The position numbers and the translations under genes were made by a program. A DNA stretch of 64,000 nucleotides from Sipunculus nudus (Eukaryota > Annelida > Sipuncula > Golfingiida > Sipunculidae): positions 23,507,714-23,571,713 of the forward strand of contig CM049320.1 in assembly GCA_026874595.1 (NCBI GenBank), read 5' to 3'. This document shows positions 11,051 through 25,821 of this stretch, in pieces. Position 1 is the first letter of the stretch. Each line of letters begins with the position of its first letter. The notes beneath the pieces were generated by a model. It was not told the DNA's origin and made no database searches. It saw only the letters and a program-made list of their open reading frames with translations.

Positions 11051-14000
11051 AATTTTAGTTTATACCATAGTTTCTTCGAAGGGTTTCTCCGTAATTTTCT
11101 CTTAACGCCTAAAGGATCGACGAAATAGATAAAAGAACAAAATCTAAATAAAAGTACCGAAAATCATTATATGAATATATAACCATTGAGTGCGTCTTGT
11201 CTCAACCTTGCCCGTGTTTTCGAATATCTCTCTCTCTCCCTCTCTCTACAAAATTTCTTACAATATCTTGTAGAGCCTCTTAATGATTTAAAATTTTTAC
11301 CCTTATTCTGTGAACTTTAAAATCAGCGAATTATTGTGAATCTAAAGTATGTGTCATGAATCTCTCCGGTGAGCAGTTTTACATATATTCAATTAGATGA
11401 TACTAGGCCTCCGTTGTGGAACAGTTAATTTTTTAAAGCAGTCGCACGACCTTCGTACTTTAAACACTAACGAAGTTGTATATTTGATAAGGCTTTTGCT
11501 GAGATAAAAAAACATTTTATTTGTACATTTGGCTATCCTGTCACGAAAAACAGCCCGCCCACCCACGCCTCGTGGTAAAGGAATTTCATCCCTGTACAAA
11601 TACCACCCACGTAATTTTATTAACACTCTTCACTCCCGAGTGTCAGTGATCCGATGTATAATTTGTCCAGTTCCATAAAAATAAAATAGAAATAGACTGA
11701 ATAAATAATATAGAATCATTCACGCCCACAGGAACGTAAAAAAAGAAATCATAATAACACCTGCAAGCGCCACAGTGTCACAAACACCTTTAAGGGTGGC
11801 CATTTAAATACTTTGTGAATGACAGAGATATCCTATACTCCCACGCGCGTGAGTTGGTTCATTGTCCATCCCGTCATGTTTATTGATAGAGCTTATGGTC
11901 ATGCAATACACTGTAATCACGGTTGGTCTAAAGCTCCCTTAAAATTAATTCAGTGCCTTTTTATCATATACCTCCCACCTGGTATCCGGTCAGGCGCCTT
12001 TAGACTGCGATTAATTTGTCGCCGGAAGTAAAAATGATGACGATTAAATTGTCACCGGAAGTGTTGACTTGTCCCTAACCACCTTTGCTGTATTTTTGTC
12101 AATTCCTCAAGGGTAAGTTGTCACCGGACTTTTAAAATTACTGTTTCCTTATTTACAAGTGGCAGTGATAAAAGTGTCGACAAAAATGATATTAACTCCT
12201 AATCATTTTTGATTTTTTAAACTTAAACTTTAACCTTTTATGAAATGGATATTCTCTCACTTATCAATCTATGAAAACGGGTAACAAAAAATGTATGGTA
12301 TTTAACATTTGCGATAATTTACCCTTTACCTTATTTACCTGAAACCCTTACGAACAAAAAGCCAACTATAGTATACCCGTACCCTGATTAGAATCCAAGT
12401 TCTATAAAATGATTAAATCGGTCCAGGGGGTCCGGACCCCCCCTTTTTCACCCGAAGCAACCTTTTTTAAGGGGTTTTGGACGTAATTTTGCGGCCTGGA
12501 CCCCCCCCCCCCTTTTCCAAACCTGATGACCTTTTTTTTTAGGAATTTCATTAGTCCTCCTGGGTTGGACCCCCCCCCCCTTTTCCTAAATCCTGGATCC
12601 GCCCCTGTAGTCATAATTTATATATATTTATAGTTACTGGATATCCGTTACTTCTGACTATAAAATAAATATGGCACTGTACCCAATTCATAGATCATTT
12701 TGATTCCATACAGTGTTGGCGTGGGTTACCTAATGACATATGCCACGACCTTTCACCTTTGACCTTATTCGGGGTTCCACAAGCTTACCAATGCCTAAAA
12801 AACTCGCAAGCGTTTGTTTTTGTCTAATATTTCAAATTACTATATAAAGAATTTATGATGGTTGGCTATGACAGGCAAGAAATGCAAGGTATATGTAATC
12901 TCTTTAATAAGTGTGCTGTGCGTTTTTGTGTCCAATATAAAGACTTCTTTGCAGTTAACATTTCTTTTATATATCTATCAAGTTTGAATCCGTTAACTTT
13001 ACAAAAGCAATATACTTTGACGAATAGTGTGCCTCTGCCAAACATGCTGATAGCAATTGTCACTCACAAGTGTGAAAGGTAGAGACCTATTGAGATTAGC
13101 AACAACGAAAAATCTCAACTGAACATGCAGGTTGGTGTGACTAAAATACCCTTTGGGAAAAAAAAACAAAAAAAAAACAAACAAACAAATACTGAAAATG
13201 AAATCCTAACAACTGTGCATGGAATGCTGTTAAAGGGACATAATCAGGAGCACGATTATGCTTATTCTTTCACACTTTCAGATAGTTTTGTTTTATAGAA
13301 AAAGTTTCCCAACAAAACCGTCCCAGCATACAATCTCAGTACCTCGCATACGGATTTTTAACAACTTTTTATGGCTCTGCGTGTTGGTAAACACAGTCTT
13401 CGTGTGTCAGTTTACCCAAAAAGGGCCGCATGACCGGAGGTCAGATTGTGAATCAAGACGTGGTGTTTCAGCCAGCGGGATCATGTGTTACATTTTTTTG
13501 TGCCAAGTCAGTCAGGACATCTCCTGATTGACATATGTTGTGGCTCCGCGATGCACACGGCCAAAGGGGCTGTGTTTATGTTGACACCTGTTATCGCGCC
13601 CGCTCCGCACGCTGTTTTTAACACTCGTTTCTTGGAATAAGCAAACGGTTTCAAGGCAATATTTTGGCAGGTACAGATATCTGTTAAAGAGAAGAAGCTA
13701 CTTTTGTTAATTCAACATGCTTTATAGGTGATTGGGCTCCTTAAATCTTTTCTGGCTGAACCAATCATCGTCATTCTGACTGCTGTGTTTGTGAGGCAAT
13801 GTGGAAATTATGAGACTTTTTCTAACCACAAATGGTATCGTGGCCTTTGCCATTTGACAAAGGTTTTACTCATTCCAAACAATTAGTTTTCTAAGTGGAG
13901 ATTTGTATTTATCCGGTAAACAAGGAAAACAAGATTTCAAGGTGACAGCTTTATTATCCCAATTATTACTTTGATAAATTATTTAAGTTACCGGTTGACA

Positions 14001-17000
14001 GGGATATTAACAAAACGACATTCTGGATGTATTTCAGACGGAAAAAATAAGACTGAAGAATAGCTCTAACTTCCGTCCACAGTGCAATTAAACTGCGTTG
14101 TGCTTGCCGGGTGCAATTTGTAGATTATGTTATCGATATATCAGCTATCTGGTTAATTTATATACAACATGTTTTAAATCGTGGATTTATTGCCTCTTTG
14201 AGATCTCTACATCTTAATTCTAATAAAAATATTTATATACTTGTCTTGTGTTTTTATCGAGTGAACTCGAACCTAGTAATGTATGTTTTTTTATGATTTT
14301 TACCCGAGTATTAATGTCATAAGGCATCCTAACTTATTCTTAAAACAACAATTGTAACCTTAGTCTACAATTGGAAACATTTACACAGATGTGCAGTCTG
14401 AGCCTTCAGGCATACCTCCGCCATCACCCTAATCAAACTTTCTGTGTTGTACACATTGTTGTGGTTTACCAACACGTTTCCCTGCATGGTGAACTCTATA
14501 GCTGAAAACCCCTGATGTAAATGAATGGCCCCGCCCCTCGCCCATGCAGGACAAAGAATCCAGATTACTTCCAAAATGTAACGGTTGTTCCTTGGGTATC
14601 ACCCTTACCCCCAATTAACGTTTTCATTGGCACATAAAATGTTAAACACCAGAGCTGTCATTTATAGCACCTGAAGGTATGTCCGAAAAAACCAACCATA
14701 GATTAGCGTCATTTCGACCCTCTTACTGTTGATTGTCTCCAAACAGCGTTTTGAGATTGTTTCTATTTGAGATATCTCCGTTTCACTTTCCGTATACGAC
14801 TCATGAATGGATTGTAGAGAAATTGGGCCTGTGAGCTTTTTGATTATACTTATTAGTAGGACACTTTGATTAATAACAGCTTCCTTTTTGCGAGCCAGGT
14901 CAAAACCAGAGTTTCCGGCGACACTTAAAACTAACTGCGATCAGCGCAGAGTTTACCGTTACGGGCGCTCTGATCAATAACCATGGGCTGTTGACAAAAT
15001 AGCATATATAAACAAAATCACCATGGATACCGCTACACGCAGCTCCGATGGACTGTCATGATTTAATGAGGCGTGGTAACGGTCTATTAAACTGACATAT
15101 CCCCCCCCTCCCCCATAATCTAATTAGTTTTATAATCTCAGGGTTAATTTTTCACGTTTATAATCTCAGGGTTAATTTTTCACGATTATTCCTTTTTTAA
15201 GGTTTTATGTAGGTCCATGTGGCAAATGAGTCTGCAAAGGGTACATAATTTATCATATGAATTATTAAGCATGGTTAAAAAATCTTAAAGGCAGCTATTC
15301 GCCTACCTTTTCAGTAGTATTTATGTGATTTCTGGCTTACTTATAGTACATATTAATGAACTGTAGGTTATTAATGTTACAAAAATATCCTCTGTAACGG
15401 ATGTATGAGCTTGTATATCTACAAGCTGTATTGTTGACAAAAATATACTTGTAACCTAAGTCGGTTGGTGTCAAAATATGCGGAAGTTGTAAGGTATAGG
15501 ATACTATATCTGTAAAACGCCCTTTGCGAAACTTTGGTTCGTCAGAAATGCCGCCATTCAAATATCCTTATATTTATTTTAATATATTCGGATTATTCTG
15601 GCGTACCACCACAGATTTAGAAACATGTGGATATATACAAAGGGAACCGCCTATATATGTGTTTTCTTGTTTTCTGTATTTTTTTTTACCATTTTTATAA
15701 TAGACCCAAGGATTATCATAACCTAATACACGACAGATGTAGGAATAGTTTGATGAGGATAAAATTGAAAGGAGAAAGGAAAGGGAGCGAGTATTCACGT
15801 TCATTTTTTTGGAATACAAAAGATCTGATATTATTTATAGTATCATCTTTTTTACGGGTTTTAAAGGTATGTTATTATTTATAATCTTTGGACCTTCGGC
15901 TCTACAGACATGGATATTGTTTACCTGCGTAGACGGGCCGTTTTATTCACGAAGGTTTTTATACCGCGAATATAAAACCCTCGCGAATTAAAAACCAGCC
16001 GCATTTTCGGATCTTCATCACCACGGGCCTTCTCTAACCCGTGTCTCTGTACCCATCAATAAATGATGCAAGGCATCAGTCTATTTCCTTGGCATACCAT
16101 CATTATTGTATTCGTCTTTCTACTAATGCTTTCAATCTGACCTTGTCGTTTTGATGTCATCGTTAAATAAGACAGAGTACCAGTCTATTTCTTTTGCAAA
16201 CCGCCAGCATCTAATATAGTCGGTCTGTATTTACCTTGTCGTTCTGCTTTTACAGGCAATCTGACTGCCAGACGGCCAGTAATATTGTGTAATTATCTTT
16301 GCTGGGATTAAATGTTCGTCAGTCGACGGGTTCTGTCCAGTAAACACGGCAGTAAATAACTATTAGGATGTTTCAGGGACTTCAGATTAAATTACATGTA
16401 AATTGATGGCGACCACACCAAGCGTCCTTGGATGTATAAGAGTAAGAAATTGGACCAAATGAAACATCTCATCAAAGATGTTGTGCTTTGTTTTCTTTCT
16501 GATTGTATTTTGTGCTTTGTCACCTTTTTTTTACTGTATTTTGTGCTATGTTTTCTTTCTGTATTGTTTTTGTCCTTTGTCTTCTTTTTATTCTGTATTT
16601 TGTGCTTTGTTTTCCTTCTGAATTTTATTTTGTTCTTTGTTTACTTTCTGGACTGTACTTTGTGCTTTTGTTTTCTCTCTATACTGTTTTTGTGCTTAGT
16701 CTTTGTTCTATACTGTATTTTGTGTTCTGTTTATTTCTGGACTGTATTTTGTGCTTTTTTTTCTATACTGTATTTTGTGCTTTGTTTTCTTTCTATAGTG
16801 TATTCTGTGCTTTATTTTTTTTCTATACTGCATTATGTGCTTTGTTTTCCTTCTGTACTTTATTTTGTGCTTTGTTTACTTTCTTGGCTGTATTTTGTGC
16901 TTTGTTTTCTTTCTATACTGTATTTTGTGCTTTTGTTCCCTCTCTATACTGTATTTTGTGCTTTGTCTTTGCTCTATACTGTATTTTGTGTTTTGTTTAT

Positions 17001-20000
17001 TTCTGGACTGTATTTTGTGCTTGTTTTTTCTATAGTGTATCTTGTGCTTTGTTTTCTTTCTATACTGTATTATGTGCTTTGTCATGTCGTGTCACAATGT
17101 ATTAATTGCTTCCACGAGGAGGGTATGCCTTCATCCCTGTTCGTTTATGTGTTTGTGTACAACATAACACACGCAATCATGAATGGAAGGCTCTCCAGGG
17201 CTCTCCGGGAATGGGCTAATGTAGAATCGATAAAATATGGCATTGGTCCGGCACATGATCCGATTTCATGCTCAAAATCATGTTCATGGTTTTGGAAGCA
17301 CCGCGAAGGCTTGGATTTCTTAGGAATACAGATTTCTAGTTCTATTTATCTTTATTACTGTTTTACATCAAATAATAGATTTGTTCCGTATTTTTAAACA
17401 TGATGTTTTAATGCAGCTTTAAAAAATTATATTTATTTGTTACATTATGTTACATAAATATGAATAGCTTACAGAAAAAAAACTTAAAAAAGCTATTAAA
17501 AAATTCTCCCTGCACACCTTACCAGATGTTTATGACAAGGAAAAAAGAATGTTTTTTTTTAATGCATGAACATTTCCATTGAAGCAAGGGATGTATTCAT
17601 TTTAGCCCAGCTGACTGAAAGATATGTGAGCTATAGCCATCACTCTGTCCGTCGTCCGTTCGGCCGTCTGTCCGTCTGGTTGTCAGTTAACAGGGCATAA
17701 ATCGTAACCGCTGTAACTAGAAACTTCTTACTGCACACCCATATAGCCTATAAAAGATCTTCTTTGAAACATGAAATTAGGTCACTGCGACCTTTTTCCT
17801 CTGAGCTATGGGGTTTGAAAGTACACCAGCAGATTAATTAAAAATTTAATACAAAATCGCCTGAATCTAATTAGCTAATGCATTCATCGCCACGATTTTT
17901 CCCATGTATATTGATCATGGAGTTTTTCATCAAATCCTGAAGACTGGTGGCGCCCCTGATCTTTTCTAATTCATACCCATTTTATCTCTGTTTTTGGTAC
18001 CAAATTAAGCAGTTCAGACGTTAAAAGGGCACAAACTGTAACCGAGAGACGTAGAAACTTCTAACTGCACATCCAGGGAGTTTCTAGGCAAATTTCTGGA
18101 AACCTGGAATAAGGTCATGGTGATCGATATTTCGCGAATTACGGACCCAAAACATGATTTTGAGCACCCCGTGAGTCGACATGGCACAAATTGTATCCAT
18201 TTGGCCTAGAATCTTCTAACAGTACATACATTGAGGTTCTGGGTAAATATCTTTTGAAACCTGAAATTAGGTCATGGTGACCTATATTCTGCAAGATATT
18301 TGAATGAACCTGATTTGAGCACTCCACCCTATAGAGGTGATTGCTTACAGTTGGACCTAAAAACTTCTAATTTGATTAAGATCCATGGAGGTTCCTGTTA
18401 CAATTTCACGGAAACCTGAAATAATGTCACTGTGACCTATATTCTGCGAGCTTTGTGAAAGAAGATGATTTTAGCTCTCTGTTAGTCAGATGGACACAAA
18501 TTTTAACTGTTGCACGAAGAAAATTCTAATTTGGGATCTAGGGAGTTCCTGGCAGAATCTTCTTGGAAAGCATAAAGAAGGTCATTGTAACCTATTTCTA
18601 AGGACTACATTGGCAAGATGCATGATTTTGAACTCTGTGGGAGTCATTTTAACCATTGTTCAAGGTTGCTTGCATTCAGCTGAGTAATATTCCCCATGTA
18701 CGCTCTTTACACAGCTCATTACCCATAGGCCAACTACCTATATCGTAAGCGCTGTTTGTTACGACCGTGTATCCTGAATCTCTACACCAGAGGGGAGCAC
18801 TATATTTTGGTCCAATCAGGTGAGACCCTGTGTTAGAAGCAAACGGTTTACCAGCCAAGCGAGGAACACATGAAGCCAATGTTCTTCATTTCGTTCTGAG
18901 TGACAGCTCATCGCCCCGGCGACCGTTTGAACAGGCCACAGGCTCAGAGAGAATTGCCCCTCACGTGGTTTCTAGGCGGAGCCTGATGCCTTTCGAGTGT
19001 TTGTTGACTTGCATTTAGTTGGCTTCTCGTCACATCAGCAGTTTTTTTCAACAGACAGGCCCATGTGCACCACCTAGTGTTTAAGTGCATCATAAACGGT
19101 CAGAGCAGGCAGCGGGAAAATTAGAAGCGTATTTCCCATGAGACACCTTTTATAGAATTCACCATAAGAATCCGTGTATTATATTACATGCAAATATTAT
19201 TTAAGCTTACAGAACATAAGTGGCATCGTAAACGTTTGTCTGGACAGTCCTTTAGTATACCTGTCAGACTTCGTGTTTCAAGCATGAATGATCTGCATCT
19301 GCCTTTTTTTCCTCATTCCATAACCTGGATTCTGTTTTTAATTTTATTTATCGGGTCGCAGGTGGGTTGCCCCTTCTGGCTCTTCATTTATGACACCATA
19401 GCAACGGTATCTAAGAGCCCGGTCTGTCGGTTTTTAATCACAAGATGCCTGGGGTACTCCGTTCAGTTGACGCAGCACAGCCTTTGTTGTTGGTTTTTTA
19501 GCTTGTGACATAAAATGACATATTTCTGGAGAATAAAGGCACGCAGTTCATATTCGGTCATGTTTGAAATTAGTTCTGTTTTTTTCTCTCCATATTCTGT
19601 CATTGTTAAAAATGATATTTAATGCTTAATATTGAATTCCAGGAGCCGTCTAGTGACCAGAGAGTTAATTTGTATGAAGTTCAGCTCTTTATTTCTATTT
19701 TTCTTATGGTAATCTAGTAAAATGCTAGAATTGTTTATTTGTGACAGTAATGTTAAGTGTTTATTCTGTTTTATATCTTAGTTTAACTTATTGAAAATGG
19801 TTTCTGATCTCCTGCCTAAGCGTCCGCCCTTTTGTCTGTCCGTCTTGCTGTCGGCCTCTTCGTTAATAAACAATTCTTAATCACGCGTGCACGGCGATAT
19901 CTCAAAATCATGCCTCATATCCACACTATTAATTCACTTGGTTGAACATAAAACGTTTCCAGCAAAACCAACCTGGTACACGGATTTGGCATACGGACTG

Positions 20001-23000
20001 TCTTCAAGTTACCTTTTTTATATACGTTGTTATAAATAGTTCATTGTGTGTCTTAATAAACATAGTACACGTTTGCTTGTTTACCATAACAAGACTGCAT
20101 AAACAGAGGTCTCATCTTGCGCATGCGCGACAACTACCAAAAGTGAGAAGAAACACAGAATGTGCAGCGGGTGGAAGCTTCAAATATCTTGATTTGTTGA
20201 GTCAAAGTAAAACATTTTTCTCCAGAAGGAACAGAAAAACACGAGGCATATTCTCAACACCTAAAATGTATTTTTTTTTCTGTGTGCTGCGATATGCGTA
20301 TTACATCTTGATAGGGCTATAACAGAAACTAACACTTGTTGACATATTTGCTAAAGCGTAGTTTTAAAATGGTTAAATATTTACAATTCTGTTTTGTGGA
20401 ATTTTTGCCCGTCGTTCTTATCTTTCTCCAGAGAGACTGTTACATATAAATTTGGTCCATATACGGCTTAATTCTGGGTTTCAATAATGCCTGTACGTAC
20501 AATGTTAACCGGAATGTCGCAGTTAGGACAGTAACTCAGCTAACAGCTAGTGTGCAGCGGATATAAACTCAGTTTCCAGGGGGCGGATCCAGATAGGACA
20601 AAAGGTCCGCTGATCCAGAAGGGAGGGGATTCCGGAAATATTGTTTTTTATCCGTATGAGAAGGATGTTGCGGCTCAAACGGATCTGGTCCGGACCCCCA
20701 TGACACCCCCTCTTGATCCGTCACTTATTTCTTCATTCTTTCTTCGGTAATATTTCAGTTTTGTTTCTCATATTGAAACAAGTACGACAAGGTACGGGTC
20801 AACAGCCTTCTAGAAGAGTCATAATATTCTGCTTATACGGAGGTGATTTAAAGGTGCCCATTCAACTACCTTATGAACAAGGATTATGTGATTTCTGGCT
20901 TCCTCTGTGAATATATATTGATTATCGAAGGGTAATTTTGGTTGTGAAAAGTCCTTATAATGCCTTCGTGGAGGATGTATGAACTTGTTTATCAATAGCA
21001 TATTTGTAAACACAGCAATGTTGACAAACAGGGAAAACTTCTAACCAAAGGTGGTATAAGTTGCATATATGCGGAGGTAGAATGGCCTCTTGTTGCAAAA
21101 CGCTGTTTGCGAAGCTCTTATATGCCTTTGTTCAATTGGTTTTATTTTTGCGGGCCCCCACATATTATAGCCACGTTGATATAAACAAAACAAGCAGCCT
21201 GTGTGCGGTGGTGTGTGGGCCCCTTTAAATTCAGTTTAGTCATGAAAAATAAAGTGCTGAAAATTGAGCAAATACTACTGTTGTATGACCAAAATATATT
21301 TTCTATGATATGTGGATTAGGAGAAAAAACGATATTCTCGGGGGTTGGTGGGTTAGGGGTTATCCCCTTTTGTCATATAAAGGTCCAAGAAAGGTCAATA
21401 GAAATGGCGTCGTGGTAATACGTTTTAATTTGCCGTTTCGTGTCGTTAAAGCATTAAGAGTGTGTCTATTCATTATTTGACCAAAATGTTAATAGCATGC
21501 GAAAAAGGTCTAGGGCGACTCTGTGGGAAAACAAATTTGCAAAGATATGTTAGCATTATAAGTTTCTTGGTAGCATTGATAAATTGACAAAAAATTTGTA
21601 AGGTCGGGTTATGTTGTGTATATATATATATATTACATATTATGTCGGGTGGGGGGAGGGGGTTCAGGGAGTCCGGACCCGCCTTTTTCATCCGAAGCTA
21701 CCTTTTTAAGGGGTTCAGACAAAATTTTGCGGCCTGACCTCCCTTTTTCCGGACCATGGGAACTTTTTTTTAGGTTTTTCATAAGTCCTCCTGGGTCCCC
21801 CCCCCCTTACCTAAATCCTGGATCCGCCCCTTGTAACCCCTATGCAACAATACAATGAGATTAAATAGTTCTCTTTTTGTTCAAGCATTAATTTATTTAT
21901 CCACGGTTCCTTACCAATAGTCTAGTGAGGACTCGAAATGCCAATGAAACAGTAACTGTGTTATATTAAAATAACCATGTGGTATGATGAGTCTCCAGCC
22001 CCGCCTTTGTTAAGTCAGCTTTCCTCAACAATGCATTCATGCCAAATAATACGTATAGATTTCAAGCACAACATCGTCAAGTTATAACATGGACCGGACG
22101 CCGAGGCCGCCAGGCTGCCAGCACAAAAGACACAGCGTTCTCAACGCAGATCAGGCGGGGCGTCTGTCCTCTCGGTATTTAGAGATGATCTTTTAATACG
22201 GGCGGCCGGTGTCCCAACAAAGAAAGGTATCAGTCAAAGCAAAGACTTCAGCTGAAAAAAAAGTCACATTGTGGGCCGGTGTGGCGCTGTAGGAGCCTGG
22301 TTACAGGGCTGTCGGGTTTTTGTGTATCGACTTTCTGTCTCAATGTGCTGATTTACCGCTGGTGAAGTCACCCGACGTCGTGCATGAATAATGGCCACCG
22401 GCCTGCGGGGTGCCACTCTGTTTTGTTTAGGTTCAGCCGACACACTGAAGTCTACACATGCGATATTGTTTTGTTTTTTAATTCTCAGCCAGCAAGGACC
22501 GTGGCTGATAGCTAGCAGTGTCTCGTGGATGATCATGCATATTGTTAAATGAGCAAACTTGTGAGTGTAGTGAATGGATATGATGTTCATTAAACTTCCT
22601 TTTGAATTTGTTTTCTTATTTTCTTTTTCTGTCGCACTTGAGATTGCAGAAACCTGAATTCCTTATTTCCATTATAATGATTATTTAGTTATTCCGCAGA
22701 TGAATCATAATAGCATTGACAACTATCAACCAGACAAAGTTTCAGGATACAGTAGATTTAGTTTACTCTAGGACTTTGGGTGCGACAGCACAACAGCGCT
22801 TGGAAGATACAGACTCTTGTTGGTAAGAAATCGTAAACAGACAACATTCTTTTCGAACGGCTCAATGGATTGTCATGAAATTTAGTGTGCTGCTTTGTAA
22901 CACCATTGTCAGTTTCTCAATTTTGTTATTTTGCATTCTTTTGAAAACGATCGTCTCCTCAGGGAATAAAACTTAATTAGTAGATTAAGAAAATTTAACT

Positions 23001-23920
23001 GGAAGCTCCAGTTTAGGTTTCTGTGACATTTATTTATATGTCATGAGCTATAGTAACATTGCTTATGCAGCAAAGCCTCATGGCCCATGAGCCATTAGTT
23101 AAATAAAGGAACGGTTAACAAGTACAGTACAAGTACACATACAAGTACAGTGCGTACGAAATTACAAATACCAACGGACCTTGATAAAATAGTCGCATTT
23201 TCGAGGCAGTCTCCCGAGCGAGGTGTCACTACCTTTAGTATAGCAATGTTTATGCAGCAGAGCCTTATGACCCATGAGCCACTTGTTAAGTAAAGAAATG
23301 GTTGCACCTTGACTACTCTTATATATAAGTACAGAGCGTACGGGATTGCGACAAACTAAAATTGTCGCATTTTCGACGAGGTCTTCTAAGCGAAGTCTCA
23401 TATAAAGAAAACAAAATAATTAGGACCATGAAAATGTGATCATTATTTTTAGGTGGTCGTTAAACCGAGATGGTCGTTAGGCGGGGTTTTACTGTATACG
23501 AAAACTGGTATCCCGACTCCCACCAGTCACCAAACGAACTCCTGCCGACAGTCTGTTCAAACAATGTATACAGTAACGAAGACTAACTAGCTCGTATATT
23601 GGGCAATTTAACCGTCTGACTCCCCGCATTACCTTTTAGAACTAGGCCAATAGGGACTTAAATGTCGTCTGTTACAGAAACCTTAAGGATTGACTGATGA
23701 CCCTAGTCGGAATACATTGACCGTCATCACTCTTGTTTGCGTAATTTTTGTTTAATATGTCATAGACTGGTTGGGGATCATTTGTTATTGAGTTGTCACG
23801 AAAGATTATATAGAAAAGCCGTGTGGAGAATGAGTAACAAGCTAGAATTGCACTCAGAAGAGCGCATACCTCCGCCGAGGCATGAAGATTCCTTCTGGGA
23901 AATGAAATAATAACAATAAC

Positions 23921-23957
<37 letters not shown>

Positions 23958-24023
23958 TATTATTATTATTATTATTATTATTAACATTATTATTATATAT
24001 TATATTATTAATATTATTATTAA

Positions 24024-24071
<48 letters not shown>

Positions 24072-24125
24072 GGTAAATTCATTATTAGATTAATAATAAT
24101 AGAAATAATAATAATAATAAAAGGT

Positions 24126-24182
<57 letters not shown>

Positions 24183-24818
24183 CACTGTATGTACAGTAAC
24201 AAAAAAGGAAAAGGAAAGTGGTACTATGGATGCCATGTGTCCATTGTCCCAAGGTTAAGGTTTCATTGACAGATAAATAGCCCAAGTGTGGCCTCATTCA
24301 CAGCAGACTGCAGATCACCGGGCAGGGGATCGTTCCTGGAAATATCGTGCGGCGCAGCCATTGTTTCCAGGGCAGCGCGCCGGGAACTTTATTAACGGAA
24401 TGCTCCCTGGCCAATTTCTCACGTCACACCGCGCCGCATGTCGTTTGGCCAAAACCGATAATTTAAGCGGGCTCCCGTCAGCTCTCCGCGTCGTTATGCT
24501 TCCTGTTTCGGAGCGGGTGCTTCCTTTGCTAAGACATTCGGTTTCTTTCGACACTGTCAAAGAGTTTAACTGATGATTCTCTTGGGTTAGCTTTTTTTAA
24601 GTCTTGAGTTTTAGTCTTTTTTTCACTTTTTTTGGCGAGGCATTTGGAATAGTAGTTTGCGGTGTGGTTAACACTGCTTATATTTATATTTAAACTGCCA
24701 AAATGTGTTTCTTTTGCACAAGTCATCCTCTCAATTTAACGTCCGGAGACTGTTTTATTGTGTTTGCTATGATTGAGTATTATAATTATGTGACACATGG
24801 ATCAATAGAAATATAAAT

Positions 24819-24865
<47 letters not shown>

Positions 24866-25502
24866 ACACACACACACACCCTCACACACACAAACACATA
24901 TATATATAATGGCAAGTTATACGTGGAAGCATTCATCTTATTCCAAACCAACTGTTTAATATTTTAAACAAAACATTTTGATGTTTTATTCATAACACTG
25001 GGGGCGAGGTCGGTGGACGCTATGGCAAGCCAGGGCCGGGCGAGGTAATTACATGATGACTGTAGGTACTTTGAAAAAATAAAAAAATACAGTGATTACA
25101 TCTAGTAATAAACCTGGCGGATCCTGCACTGACATATAAACATTGGACAAAACAGGCAAACCCACAGAGAGTCAGGTAATACAATTGAATAATGCATTAT
25201 ACGTAATACTCAACTAACCGTGTGTTCAAGCCAAGTCAATAGATAGGCCCACGTTCAGGAAATGGTCAATTTGTGGGAGCTCCGCTTTGCATGCAGTGAC
25301 CTTGGAAAATAAATACTATACACGATACAAACACAGCTAAGCGTTTCATTATAAAGGCTGATGAAAACACTGGTGAATTAAATATATGCTGTGGATATTG
25401 TATTATCAATATCAAGGGCTCTATAAAGTGTGTATGTTATCTTATTATTTTTGTAATACCATTTTGATATTTCTTCATGTCATCAATTTTTTATACTAAT
25501 AA

Positions 25503-25547
<45 letters not shown>

Positions 25548-25781
25548 TATAATAATCATCATAATTATAAAAATAATAATGATTGTAATAATTATTAATT
25601 TTATTATAATTTAAATAATAAATAATGATTATATTTATAAAAAAAAGTATTATGTTTAATAATAATTATAATTATTATTATAATGATATTATTATATTAT
25701 TATGATTATTATTATGATTATCATGATGATGATGATTATTATTATTATTATTTTATAATAATAATAATTATTATTATTATA

Positions 25782-25821
<40 letters not shown>

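Noticed and set aside
16432-17397. 321-aa plus-strand ORF, the longest in the window
   Set aside because: It is the translation of a 30-bp T-rich minisatellite plus a fragment of repeat family E.
22264-22590. 108-aa minus ORF
   Set aside because: It lies over a GC-richer island that limits stops on both strands; no domain or motif.
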